Source: an uncultured Pelagimonas sp. (GTDB lineage Bacteria > Pseudomonadota > Alphaproteobacteria > Rhodobacterales > Rhodobacteraceae). From it: a stretch of DNA of 64,000 nucleotides. Both the position numbers and the translations under genes were made by a program. Below the pieces are notes generated by a model, which had not been told where the DNA came from, did not search any database, and saw only the letters and a program-made list of their open reading frames with translations. Location: NCBI RefSeq assembly GCF_947498515.1, contig NZ_CANMKO010000002.1:434001-498000 (forward strand). The letters run 5' to 3'. Positions within the stretch are counted from its first letter, which is position 1, and every line of letters begins with the position of its first letter. Below are positions 44,458 through 52,800 of this stretch, one piece after another.

Positions 44458-46083
44458 CTACGCCGCCTTCAGCATTTGAGCGTTGGCATAAATGCGATTG
44501 AACCAAACACCGACGATTGCACCAGAAATTATTCGCGTAGCGTTTCTGCGCAACTTGGCTTCATTTGCATATTTGCTTTGACCGTCACGAATCCCGACTA
44601 GTTCGAGAACCAGATTTTCAGCATCATCGTCTGAAATCGTCTCATTCAGTTGAGTATGCACGGCATCCGCCAGCTCACCGAGCAAGTCCACCCAAGCATA
44701 AGGGCTCTCCCCCTTGCTGCGCCTGGTCCAAATATCCTGAAGACCATCACCGTCCACCTCAGAAACAAGTGTCTCTAGGCGTTTTCGCGACTGACTGGGG
44801 GCAACCGAAGCTCCTGACAAAGCAGCCTTGTTAAGAAGCTTTTCCCCTAAAGAATCGTCCAGTAGATGCGTCCGGATGTCCTTAGAGTTTCCTGAGTAAA
44901 ACCGCATCGACCACGTAGTTTGCTTTTCCGTGGCCTCATTCGCAAATTCAAAGCGCATCCCACTTTTAAACCTCAGTCCAGGTATCGCGGCTCGAAATCG
45001 CCTCTTGGCCGGATAAGATCGTCCTGCAGTATCAGGTTTTGTTTTTGGAGCAGTTTTGGCAGGAAGCTCGAGCTCCATGCCAGCCTTCGCGTGAGGAACG
45101 AAGTGGTCAGCATCTACTCCGCTGGCAAAAGAAGCGAGCACATAACTAAACGTGGGCGGAATGGCGTTCCCGATCATTTTTGCCTTTTCCGCAAATGACT
45201 TCCCATAGAATTGGTAGGTGATCGGGAAGCCTTGTAGAGTAGCGCGCTCCCGAACTGTGAGGCGGCGAAAGCCATCCCTGGTATCGTTTTCAACAACTAT
45301 GCTTTCTCGTGAAACCCGAGTGCAAGTTGCCGTAACTGTACGAGCGGGGGCATCCGAACGATCCGGAAACGACATATTGTTGTAAACAGGGTGGAAAATC
45401 TTGGATTCACGATTGAGCCGGAGTTCTTCTCCGCTCAAGTCTTCCTCTTGCTCTTGCTCGGTGACTTCAGCACGGTCCAACTCAACGCCCCAAACCGGAT
45501 CGGTTATGCGCCCAGATACCGAAAGGGAATTCGTCGCATCTCCAAGCGTTAGAGCGGCACATCTAGATTTGAATTTGTTTATCTCAACCAATGGGATGTT
45601 TGTTGCAATGCATCGCCGGCGGGCCTGAGGGCAACCGAATTCGGAAAAATCAAACACCTCAATGTTGGGTTTTAGCCGCTTGTACTTATACAGGCTTGAT
45701 GCCGGGTCGGCAAAGCTGGCCTCAAGAAACTTAGCCACCCTAGGCACGTTTTCCATTGCCCAAAACTTAGGTTTCAGCCGATCCACAATTGCAAAGAAGC
45801 GTTCGAGGTCGACTTGCCCATCAGCCAAATCACCGCTTCCACCACGATTTGAATATGAGAACTGAGTACACGGAGGACTACCGACGACAAGGTCGATGTC
45901 GCTGGGTAGATCATCTAAATCCAACGTGCGAATGTTCGTGGGTTCCAAGCTAGAGCCATGATTGCCATTGTGGGTATCGATAGCCGGCTGCCACCACTCA
46001 TACGAGTTAACCACCTCAAATCCGGCCAGTTTCAGGCCCAAACTCCAGCCCCCGATGCCGGCATATAGGTCTATAGCTCTCAT
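44458..46083 (-). CDS. DNA (cytosine-5) methyltransferase with C-terminal extension
   Basis: A 541-residue protein. All key m5C motifs are in order: motif I 'AIDLYAGIGGWSLGL' (residue 3), motif IV 'VVGSPPCTQFS' with catalytic Cys72, motif VI 'AMENV' (111-113), motif VIII 'QARRR' (153-157), motifs IX-X 'RRLTVRERATLQGFPITYQF' and 'KAKMIGNAIPP' (near 305). A further ~220 residues follow motif X, beyond the usual end of such enzymes. That part carries an unidentified region ending in a helical segment ('RRNATRIISGAIVGVWFNRI'). It protects host DNA from the restriction enzyme downstream. Confidence 0.93.
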   Translation of the reverse strand: MRAIDLYAGIGGWSLGLKLAGFEVVNSYEWWQPAIDTHNGNHGSSLEPTNIRTLDLDDLPSDIDLVVGSPPCTQFSYSNRGGSGDLADGQVDLERFFAIVDRLKPKFWAMENVPRVAKFLEASFADPASSLYKYKRLKPNIEVFDFSEFGCPQARRRCIATNIPLVEINKFKSRCAALTLGDATNSLSVSGRITDPVWGVELDRAEVTEQEQEEDLSGEELRLNRESKIFHPVYNNMSFPDRSDAPARTVTATCTRVSRESIVVENDTRDGFRRLTVRERATLQGFPITYQFYGKSFAEKAKMIGNAIPPTFSYVLASFASGVDADHFVPHAKAGMELELPAKTAPKTKPDTAGRSYPAKRRFRAAIPGLRFKSGMRFEFANEATEKQTTWSMRFYSGNSKDIRTHLLDDSLGEKLLNKAALSGASVAPSQSRKRLETLVSEVDGDGLQDIWTRRSKGESPYAWVDLLGELADAVHTQLNETISDDDAENLVLELVGIRDGQSKYANEAKLRRNATRIISGAIVGVWFNRIYANAQMLKAA

Positions 46084-46263
46084 GAATCCCTCGCAAATTG
46101 GAGGTGCAAACTATACTATTTTGGCAAATACACAAGATCTAACGATGTGACGCCGACTTTTTCGGTACGAGGCTTGAGCAAAGAACAGGGCGTAAGCATC
46201 ACCGGCCATGCACGCCTCGGCTACGTCATAATGGCCTCCGAACTCGGCCGATCAGCTCTCGAA

Positions 46264-47367
46264 CTAGTCGCCGGTTGAATAGCCACCAAGGCATTCGTTT
46301 TTCAGGCAGCTGTCTGGAAATTCAGATGCATGAATTATCGACGAAGGAAACGACAGTCTTACGCTGTCATCTCCTCCCGAAGAGCTTAGAAAGTATGATG
46401 CGACAACCGACCCCAGGACACCCAGGAGCAAGGAAATGCCCACGTAAATGAAAATCAGGCTGATATCGGCCTTCCGAGTTTGCATTTTTACAAAAGCGGA
46501 AAACCCTTGCAGCATCTTTTCATCTTTTGCGTCAAAAATCTTTCGCCAGTGATACACAACCATACCATCATCAAGACCTTGAGGGACATAGTCTTCCCAA
46601 ATCTCATTTTCTAGCAGACGACTCTTGTGCCACTCGGCATGAGACGAAGTTACTGATGAGACGACAGGAACAACCGCCAAGAAGACCACCCTCTTCATTT
46701 TGGCCACGCCGTGTGGAGCTTCACTGGCAGCGGTGGCAACGGCAGCTGGCACTGTTCTCGCCTCATTCAAACGACAATCAATATATTCAATCGCTTCGTA
46801 ACCGCTACCCAAGGCTTTGTCGGTCGGCGTGATGTAGGTTACAAAGGGGCGCCCCCTCGAAATTTGGGGATGCAATCGCAGTCGAAAGTAACCCGGCCTA
46901 ACTTTAGGATTCGATTGCCTCGCTAAAGAATTCAGAGCTGCCGATGTGATTTCCAGTAGCGTCCCTCCGTCGATGGGTTGGAGACCAAGTTCACTTTGAT
47001 TTATTCGGGCGTTGTCTGTTGAGAAAATGTGAACCCCACAGTAAGTCCCAACGCCACTATTTAATTCAATTGATCTTTTGTTGGGAGCGAATTCGGGGGC
47101 AAGAGTTTCATTAAAAATTCCTTGCGCCAAATTGGGTTCAATAAACTTGCTCCCCAGATCCCCTATCTGTTCGTATCCAAGCTTAAAAGGCACGAATACC
47201 TTAATTGAACTCAAAACACTGGGGTCATCGACCATCACGCCAATCTCAAAAAAATCTTCCCGTTTTTTGTTGGAAAAATGCCATAAATTGACGTGAAACT
47301 CAGCGAAAGTTTCATCACTACTGCCTGATTTTTCACACCAAAACGCGATAGTTTTTCTATCTGACAT
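46264..47367 (-). CDS. Single-span membrane protein, fourth gene of the PIN-ASCH operon
   Basis: ATG 47367 is used (an in-frame GTG lies nine bases earlier); the kinase stop is one base away, so they are coupled. The product is 367 residues. About 300 N-terminal residues have no signal peptide and look globular ('KTIAFWCEKSGSSDETFAEF', 'DDPSVLSSIKVFVPFKLGYE'). One strong transmembrane helix follows at about 302-328 ('ISLIFIYVGISLLLGVLGSV'), then a ~38-residue tail with two cysteines ('FPDSCLKNECLGGY'). Topology is most simply cytoplasmic domain, membrane, external tail. Not recognised; position and anchor suggest a membrane effector. Confidence 0.7.
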   Translation of the reverse strand: MSDRKTIAFWCEKSGSSDETFAEFHVNLWHFSNKKREDFFEIGVMVDDPSVLSSIKVFVPFKLGYEQIGDLGSKFIEPNLAQGIFNETLAPEFAPNKRSIELNSGVGTYCGVHIFSTDNARINQSELGLQPIDGGTLLEITSAALNSLARQSNPKVRPGYFRLRLHPQISRGRPFVTYITPTDKALGSGYEAIEYIDCRLNEARTVPAAVATAASEAPHGVAKMKRVVFLAVVPVVSSVTSSHAEWHKSRLLENEIWEDYVPQGLDDGMVVYHWRKIFDAKDEKMLQGFSAFVKMQTRKADISLIFIYVGISLLLGVLGSVVASYFLSSSGGDDSVRLSFPSSIIHASEFPDSCLKNECLGGYSTGD

Positions 47368-47368
47368 A

Positions 47369-47926
47369 CTACACACTATCTTCGCTAAACAGAATTTTTA
47401 GGAAACTATCGACATCCCCAGCACATAATACATGCAGGGGAACCCCAAGACTTGTAGCGACCAGTTGTGCTCGCTTCTTGGCAATTTCCTGCTGAACTTT
47501 GATTGAGCACCGGTCGCGTAAAGGTCTCCTTCGAGACTTGTCTTGCAGTCGGTTCTGCACAATACGTGACGGCTCATCTTCAAGAAAGAAGATGAGTGAC
47601 GTCCCGATACTTGAAAACACTTCTGATTCAATCGGCTCTAGTCCGTCGGGGGTATCTACAACGACATGGGCATCAAGGATAACGAACCGAGATTGAGGAT
47701 CGACTCGCGCTTTAAAAGCGCAGACCAGCGCTCTTTGGTTTTCTACAATATCCCATTCACGCAGCTTGTCGTACGCAACTTCTGAGACTTGTAGCTCACT
47801 GCGATACTCCGCAATGAGCTCCCCTGCAGACAAAACCTGTAATCGTTCTCGTTGTTGGGCTAATTTTAGGAGCCAGCTCTTCCCAACACCCGACAAGCCA
47901 GTCAAAATTGCAACAACCTGCGTCAT
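47369..47926 (-). CDS. AdkA-like P-loop kinase
   Basis: A 185-residue protein whose ATG overlaps the preceding stop as ATGA. Walker A is 'TGLSGVGKSWLL' (residues 9-20). 'SRFVILDAHVVVDTPDGLEP' is an archaeal adenylate-kinase-like substrate region (D-x-H...T-P-x-G), and 'LIFFLEDEPSRIVQNRLQDK' then 'SRRRPLRDR' is the lid with basic residues. 'QQEIAKKRAQLVATSLGVPL' fits the family's C-terminal helix. It probably phosphorylates a nucleotide or nucleoside, or an RNA end; which one is unknown. Its place inside a PIN/GNAT/ASCH operon suggests nucleotide or RNA chemistry as part of one mechanism. Confidence 0.75.
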   Translation of the reverse strand: MTQVVAILTGLSGVGKSWLLKLAQQRERLQVLSAGELIAEYRSELQVSEVAYDKLREWDIVENQRALVCAFKARVDPQSRFVILDAHVVVDTPDGLEPIESEVFSSIGTSLIFFLEDEPSRIVQNRLQDKSRRRPLRDRCSIKVQQEIAKKRAQLVATSLGVPLHVLCAGDVDSFLKILFSEDSV

Positions 47927-49461
47927 AGCTTGAAACTCAGGCTACTGCGTTCCAATGCATCCATCAGCTTCCCATCCTTGAACTCAGTGATAGCTTGCGG
48001 ATGACTAGTAAGGATTCCAGAGGTTTCCAGATCATTCAGTGACAGCGGCGGTTCAAGGTAGTCTACTAGTAAAAAATTTATGACCTTGTAGGAGTTTTCG
48101 GGAGACGCCTGGAAGGCCGTCAACTTCGCTTCGCTGTAAACTGACCGACCGCCTGTCAATTGTATGAGCTCTCTGGTCGAGGTTGCTACGGAAACGCTCT
48201 CCAGGATACCAACAGCGGTCAAAGACTGAGACGGAGGATTGTCCGACTTGCACTTGTAGAAGAACAATACAGAACCCGCATCTCCAAGCTTGGACGGAGA
48301 CTGACAAACATATACTTTTCGAATTGTGTTCCCTGGTCGCTTCGGGCGAGTCCTGCCCCCAACATCTAGGAATAAATCCGGTTGCCGAACATCTCTAAGG
48401 TCAGGGAAAAGCACGTCGTGGAATTCTTCCACTATGGGTATGACGAAACCACGGACATCCGGTCCAGAAACAAACCGAGGATAGTTGGTTCTGTCTGCGT
48501 CATAAATTTCTTGTCCTGCCTGAACGGTTAAGCGGCTCTTTGAGAAATTGCGCTCAAAAATCAACTCACCGTCGTTGCCCTTTGTTCCGGTCTTACAGAA
48601 CCCATAGAATTCGAGCAGCGCAATTAGTGCTTCTTGCTTAGGATACGCAGTCAGATAAGCCAAATCGTAAGAATTCTTTTGGGCATACCAAAGGACCATT
48701 TTGAGCAAGAGCTCTCCTAATTTGACCCCTCGTTTTTCTGGGCTGACTTTGAAGGTGCAAATCTTCAGAATCTTCGGAAGTTTCTGCGTGGCATCCGTGT
48801 CAGAGCCACTTTCATCTTTTCTGACAATTAGCCCGGCTACTTCATCATCGTCATACACCACCCAACACGGACGTCGTTCAGACACGCATTTGGTCCTCCA
48901 CCATTCATCAAACGGTGCGTAATCCTGTCTTAGGCTGTCAAAAAAACTGTCATCAAGCGGGATGGTATGTGCCGACACGTCGACTACGTGTCTGATTGGC
49001 ACAGCACGTGGTTCGAAAGTTGTCGCCAGCAACTGCATTGCATCTTCGATGTAAAGAACCCGGTTGCCCAAATCAGCCGAATGCTTCTGAGCACGGTTAT
49101 GAAGACCTTGATCTTCGGTGATCAAGAAATCCGTGGCCCCTATGCTCACAGCATGCAACAGCGTTGCGTCGACCACATCGTTGTGCTTGCGAATTCGACC
49201 AAAGGCAGCTTCTAAATCAGTTTCCTTGAGCCCCTTCACTTTTTCAAGCAATTGGTATTTGTCCAACTTGCTCAGCGAAATTTTGCGGCGGGCCAGGTCT
49301 TTGTCCTGGCTATAGTCATCGCGCGCGGCTTCATGAACGAACACGTCTACTTTGTGTTTCGCTGCCAGCTGCGAAAACTTGGAATAGGCAGGCTTTACAG
49401 CGTGATTGTCTTCAAGGCCAATAATTATATTCGTATCAATTAGATACGACGGAGTACTCAT
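47923..49461 (-). CDS. PIN-GNAT-PUA-like (ASCH-type) three-domain protein
   Basis: A 512-residue protein; ATG 49461 lies inside the upstream gene (26-bp overlap). Residues 1-147: PIN ribonuclease domain with Asp9 ('YLIDTNIII'), Glu44 ('VHEAARDDY'), Asp95/98 ('NDVVDATLL') and Asp117 ('LITEDQGL'), the usual acidic set. Residues ~165-305: GNAT acetyltransferase with motif A 'KICTFKVSPEKRGVKLGELL'. Residues ~380-500: a PUA/ASCH-like barrel ('RKVYVCQSPSKLGDAGSVLF', 'LLVDYLEPPLSLNDLETSGI') similar in layout to that of the upstream gene. PIN and GNAT are both common toxin modules; fused together they suggest an RNA-targeting effector. Activity is inference. Confidence 0.85.
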   Translation of the reverse strand: MSTPSYLIDTNIIIGLEDNHAVKPAYSKFSQLAAKHKVDVFVHEAARDDYSQDKDLARRKISLSKLDKYQLLEKVKGLKETDLEAAFGRIRKHNDVVDATLLHAVSIGATDFLITEDQGLHNRAQKHSADLGNRVLYIEDAMQLLATTFEPRAVPIRHVVDVSAHTIPLDDSFFDSLRQDYAPFDEWWRTKCVSERRPCWVVYDDDEVAGLIVRKDESGSDTDATQKLPKILKICTFKVSPEKRGVKLGELLLKMVLWYAQKNSYDLAYLTAYPKQEALIALLEFYGFCKTGTKGNDGELIFERNFSKSRLTVQAGQEIYDADRTNYPRFVSGPDVRGFVIPIVEEFHDVLFPDLRDVRQPDLFLDVGGRTRPKRPGNTIRKVYVCQSPSKLGDAGSVLFFYKCKSDNPPSQSLTAVGILESVSVATSTRELIQLTGGRSVYSEAKLTAFQASPENSYKVINFLLVDYLEPPLSLNDLETSGILTSHPQAITEFKDGKLMDALERSSLSFKL

Positions 49462-50230
49462 CTTTTATTGCCCTTCTTAAATCATACTTGGCGTACAGGA
49501 AAGATTGTGGAGGCTCGAACCCAAAACGTTCTCGCAAGTCGGTAAGAGACATTGGTTTCTCGAAGGGGCGAACGTTTGAAAACTCAAGTACCATTCCGTG
49601 CTCGAGACCGTCAAAATACTTATCAAAGTCCGGTCGTTCGATGAACGCAACATTTGAATATCTTTGCCAAATTTCATCAATCGCCAATTTTTTGACTGCA
49701 ACAATCTCAGCGACGCCGACCATAGCTCGCTCAGGAGAAGTAGAGTAAATGTAGGCTACAGTGCCTCTTGGAGCCGAGACCGGAAATCGCCGCCTTAGTT
49801 CTACAGTTTTCTCACCGGTCATGATTTTGCTGGAATACTGTGGCCGGATACTTAAAACGACGTCGCGTTGGTGTCTAAACTCTTCTTCGGAAAAGATGGG
49901 AAAGATGAGTTGATCATCATGCATTGGCTCGACATCGAAGGCCTCTCTGACATGCAAAGAAAGAGGACTATCTGCATCAAATGCCGCACTAACCCTGAGC
50001 TTTCCACCGAGTGCCTCAACATACTTTTGAATTGTGGAAACATGCACATCCGATCGGCCTTTTTCCATTTTGGAAACAGATGCCTGACCGACATCTAGAC
50101 GGCGAGCCATCTCAGCTTGGGTCAAGCCGGAAAACTTGCGCATTTGCTGAAGTGCTTCACCGATTTTCGCCGATGCGTCATCGTCTTGTGAGTGTCGAAC
50201 TTCCACGACTTTGCCTTTGATGTCACTCAT
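49436..50230 (-). CDS. XRE HTH-ASCH domain regulator, first gene of the operon
   Basis: The frame could start at ATG 50302, but then a perfect inverted repeat would be inside the gene. ATG 50230 (AAAAGGAAAG ~10 nt upstream) is preferred, giving 264 residues. Residues ~20-72 are an XRE HTH ('ALQQMRKFSGLTQAEMARRL', 'DVGQASVSKMEKGRSDVHVS'). Residues ~115-245 are an ASCH (PUA-fold) domain ('DVVLSIRPQYSSKIMTGEKT', 'GTVAYIYSTSPERAMVGVAE', 'PMSLTDLRERFGF'). ASCH domains bind RNA or modified nucleotides. As in toxin-antitoxin operons, the DNA-binding first gene probably represses the unit, perhaps sensing a nucleotide or RNA through ASCH. Confidence 0.85.
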   Translation of the reverse strand: MSDIKGKVVEVRHSQDDDASAKIGEALQQMRKFSGLTQAEMARRLDVGQASVSKMEKGRSDVHVSTIQKYVEALGGKLRVSAAFDADSPLSLHVREAFDVEPMHDDQLIFPIFSEEEFRHQRDVVLSIRPQYSSKIMTGEKTVELRRRFPVSAPRGTVAYIYSTSPERAMVGVAEIVAVKKLAIDEIWQRYSNVAFIERPDFDKYFDGLEHGMVLEFSNVRPFEKPMSLTDLRERFGFEPPQSFLYAKYDLRRAIKDEYSVVSN

Positions 50231-50271
50231 GCCAACCCAACTTTCCTTTTCCAGCACAGGTAACAAAGACG

Positions 50272-50293
50272 AATATTCCCCACAAGGAATATT
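50272..50293. promoter_or_regulatory. Perfect inverted repeat, probable operator of the HTH-ASCH operon
   Basis: AATATTCC (50272-50279) and GGAATATT (50286-50293) are exact complements with a 6-bp spacer CCACAA, 42 bp upstream of the chosen start. The half-site size suits an XRE dimer. Confidence 0.75.
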
Positions 50294-50453
50294 TGGTCGC
50301 ATCGTCAATACTTAGTAGGGACCGCCGATTATGACACAACGCTACAATTGCACGCCATCGCACGCAAGGGTTGTTTCAACTCTTGTCTACACAAGGGCTC
50401 GGTCTTTGCATGCAAAAATCAGCACAGTTGACTAGCAAAGCTTTCAACCTCTT

Positions 50454-51482
50454 TCAGATACCTGAACTAATCTGACGGGTCTTGCTTCCCCGTTGAGCAA
50501 CGCGAAGCCTTAGCAAGGGCAAATTGGAGCTGTCACCTATTTCGACCTGAACTAGTTCTGATCTGTCAAACGCCTGTCGATAGACCACTTGCGCGCGGAT
50601 CAAAGCCTCACGCAACAGCGCCTTGGCGCTTCGAGCCGGCAGTCCCAACCGGACCTCGAGGTCTTCGATCGGCTCTTTGGTGACGCAATAGGCCCAGACC
50701 ACTTCTGGCATGACGCCGGGGCCGAGGTCTTGGATCACGGAGGCCAGACGTGCCGCCGCCATGGCTTCAGATGCATTTGCACGTACCCCCTGCCCCAACA
50801 CCGTTTTCAGGGATTTGGCGCGGGTTTGGATTGCGTCCTGCCGGATCCACAAACCAACTTTTTGTAGCTCGGGATCGATCTTGAATTGGCCTTGCTGATG
50901 CCGGCGCTGCCACAGGGTCTCGAGCGGGTCATACTTCTGCGGACCATGGCGCGCGTCTTTAAGTTGCGGTGTGTTTTGGTTCTCGATTTCCGCGGTTTGC
51001 GTGATCAAATGGGCGCGGCCGGCTGGCGACAGTTTCAGGCAAAACACTCTTGCTTTGGCGTCGATTGGAACAATCCAACCCGCCATTTGCAGCAGTGCCG
51101 CAATGTGGCTTGCACATCGGGCCAGAACAGTTGGCTCCATGCTGCTTTGGCTTGTCATCACCGCCGCCGTATCCAGACCGCTGGACCAGGCCAACAAAGC
51201 CCCTCGCTTACTCAAGCGAGACAGGATCAGCTGACAGGTGCTGTTCCATTCATCTGCACTTGGCAGGTTATCGACCCACAGCCCCCAGTCCAAATCCGCC
51301 TCCTGCAACGCGGCCGCAACCAGCGGACTGCCCGCCTCGATTCTAGTGATCCTGTCGATCTGGCGTTTGATGGTGCTGGCATGTGCTGCGCGTTTTCGGG
51401 CGAGATGGCGCATCGGTTTTCCAAATCCGACATGCTCGATGTAGGCGGTCACTGGACCGGGCAGATAGCTGGGCACTCTCAT
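50454..51482 (-). CDS. DUF6456-type DNA-binding-like prophage regulator
   Basis: ATG 51482 (GGGG upstream) overlaps the stop of the winged-helix gene as ATGA; 342 residues. The N-terminus ('MRHLARKRAAHASTIKRQID', 'RITRIEAGSPLVAAALQEAD') resembles a helix-turn-helix. The C-terminal domain ('PELQKVGLWIRQDAIQTRAK', 'PGVMPEVVWAYCVTKEPIED' and 'LPARSAKALLREALIRAQVV') fits the DUF6456 family of alphaproteobacterial phages and chromosomes. With the winged-helix partner it probably controls late prophage genes. This is inference from position. Confidence 0.7.
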   Translation of the reverse strand: MRVPSYLPGPVTAYIEHVGFGKPMRHLARKRAAHASTIKRQIDRITRIEAGSPLVAAALQEADLDWGLWVDNLPSADEWNSTCQLILSRLSKRGALLAWSSGLDTAAVMTSQSSMEPTVLARCASHIAALLQMAGWIVPIDAKARVFCLKLSPAGRAHLITQTAEIENQNTPQLKDARHGPQKYDPLETLWQRRHQQGQFKIDPELQKVGLWIRQDAIQTRAKSLKTVLGQGVRANASEAMAAARLASVIQDLGPGVMPEVVWAYCVTKEPIEDLEVRLGLPARSAKALLREALIRAQVVYRQAFDRSELVQVEIGDSSNLPLLRLRVAQRGSKTRQISSGI

Positions 51483-52150
51483 GCCCATTCCCCTTTGAAC
51501 CTGTAGCCGCGCCCCCAAACCGTCTCGATCATCGCAGGACCACCCAAGGCCTTGCGGATTTTACAAATGAAGACATCTACGATCTTGGGCTCTGGCTGAG
51601 ACAGATGCCCATAGGCGGCATCAAGGATCTCCTGCTTGGACAAAATGCGCCCGCCGGCTCGGATCAAAACCGCAAGGATTGCCGCTTCCTTTGGAGTCAG
51701 CCGAGCCGTCTCTGAGCCAACCGTCACCTCACCGGTTTCCAGATTGATTGAGGACCCATCTTTGAGCACCCGAGGTTCAAATGTTGGTTGTTGCGCCTTG
51801 TCGGCTACAGTCCTCAAACGCGCCACCACCTCTGCGATATGCGCGGCCCCGTTGCAAAAATCCGCGACATCGCTGGCAAAAGCAGCGGTGATAAGATCAG
51901 GCGCAAAACGGTCTCCCCAGATGACCAGAGGCACTGGGCGGCTCAAACGTGAGCAACGCTTTGCAAGCGTGATGGCAGACATATCGCCTAGGTTCGGCGC
52001 TGCGAGAACAACGTCATAGGTCAATGACCGCGCATGGCTGAGCGCATCAGCGCCAGACGGCGTGATCTCACAAGTGATCCGCTCACTGGCCAAGAGATCA
52101 GCCCAGGTCCAAGCTGTTGACACATCCGGATGTACCAAGAGAGCAAGCAT
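51479..52150 (-). CDS. OmpR/CtrA-like winged-helix regulator with degenerate receiver
   Basis: A 223-residue protein. Residues 1-120 have a receiver-like pattern, but the phospho-acceptor strand reads 'YDVVLAAPNLGD', with alanine where Asp is expected; the acidic pair at the N-terminus ('LVHPD') is also incomplete. Residues ~125-222 are an intact OmpR-type winged helix ('ARLTPKEAAILAVLIRAGGR', 'ILSKQEILDAAYGHLSQPEP', 'VFICKIRKALGGPAMIETVW' then 'GRGYRF'). The recognition helix pattern recalls CtrA. Because phosphorylation is unlikely, activity may be set by expression, protein contact or ligand. It is coupled to the DUF6456 gene. Confidence 0.85.
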   Translation of the reverse strand: MLALLVHPDVSTAWTWADLLASERITCEITPSGADALSHARSLTYDVVLAAPNLGDMSAITLAKRCSRLSRPVPLVIWGDRFAPDLITAAFASDVADFCNGAAHIAEVVARLRTVADKAQQPTFEPRVLKDGSSINLETGEVTVGSETARLTPKEAAILAVLIRAGGRILSKQEILDAAYGHLSQPEPKIVDVFICKIRKALGGPAMIETVWGRGYRFKGEWA

Positions 52151-52152
52151 TG

Positions 52153-52800
52153 CTATTCCTCCTCGATCATCGGCAGGTCCGGATCATCCCATTGCGCCGT
52201 TGGCGTGCGTGGAAACGGGTCTTCAGGATCAGTTGGCAGTTGTGGTGAGAGGAACTCTGCCCCCTGCCATTCCCCCTGCCCCCAAAAGCTTGTTCGGATC
52301 AAAATTCCGGCTTGCGCGACATTCACGAAGTGAGGTCGGCCAAGGTAGGTCAACGACGAGTGCCCGAGATCGTAGCCATGCCCGACCGCCAAGATCCCGC
52401 CGACAGCCACGGGCGCGCCATCAACCGTGCCAGCCGCGCTTTGATTGCCATCGAGCGCGCCCCGGATTTCAACCACCGCCCCCTCAGATCCCGGTCGGAA
52501 GGTGAACATGCCGGCATAGTGGTTCGAGCGATCTGTCAGCTGCACACCGCGCGTCCAAGTCGGAGTGTCAGCCATCGAAACAGTGACGCCGGGCGCGATT
52601 TTGAGATGCACGGGGCGATCGATCAACACATCACCTGCCAAACTGAGATCGCCGTCAATCAGAGCGATTACACCGTCCCTTGCCGCCCGCCGGATCAAAG
52701 CTTCAACGCGATCGGCAGGAACAACACCACCGCCCAGATGCTTGGACAGCATCAGTGGTCCAGAGCTGGCCTTCGCATGTGGAAACATCGTGTTACGCAT
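52153..52800 (-). CDS. Phage-encoded protein, beta-helix-like, near lysis cassette
   Basis: ATG 52800 overlaps the upstream stop; 215 residues. Patterns such as 'VIALIDGDLSLAGDVLIDRP' and 'VHLKIAPGVTVSMADTPTWT' with 'YAGMFTFRPGSEGAVVEIRG' look like stacked short beta strands, as in pectate-lyase or tailspike folds. The tail ('TAQWDDPDLPMIEEE') is acidic. It may be a small receptor-binding or tail-fibre-like protein of the prophage. No catalytic motif was seen. Confidence 0.6.
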   Translation of the reverse strand: MRNTMFPHAKASSGPLMLSKHLGGGVVPADRVEALIRRAARDGVIALIDGDLSLAGDVLIDRPVHLKIAPGVTVSMADTPTWTRGVQLTDRSNHYAGMFTFRPGSEGAVVEIRGALDGNQSAAGTVDGAPVAVGGILAVGHGYDLGHSSLTYLGRPHFVNVAQAGILIRTSFWGQGEWQGAEFLSPQLPTDPEDPFPRTPTAQWDDPDLPMIEEE

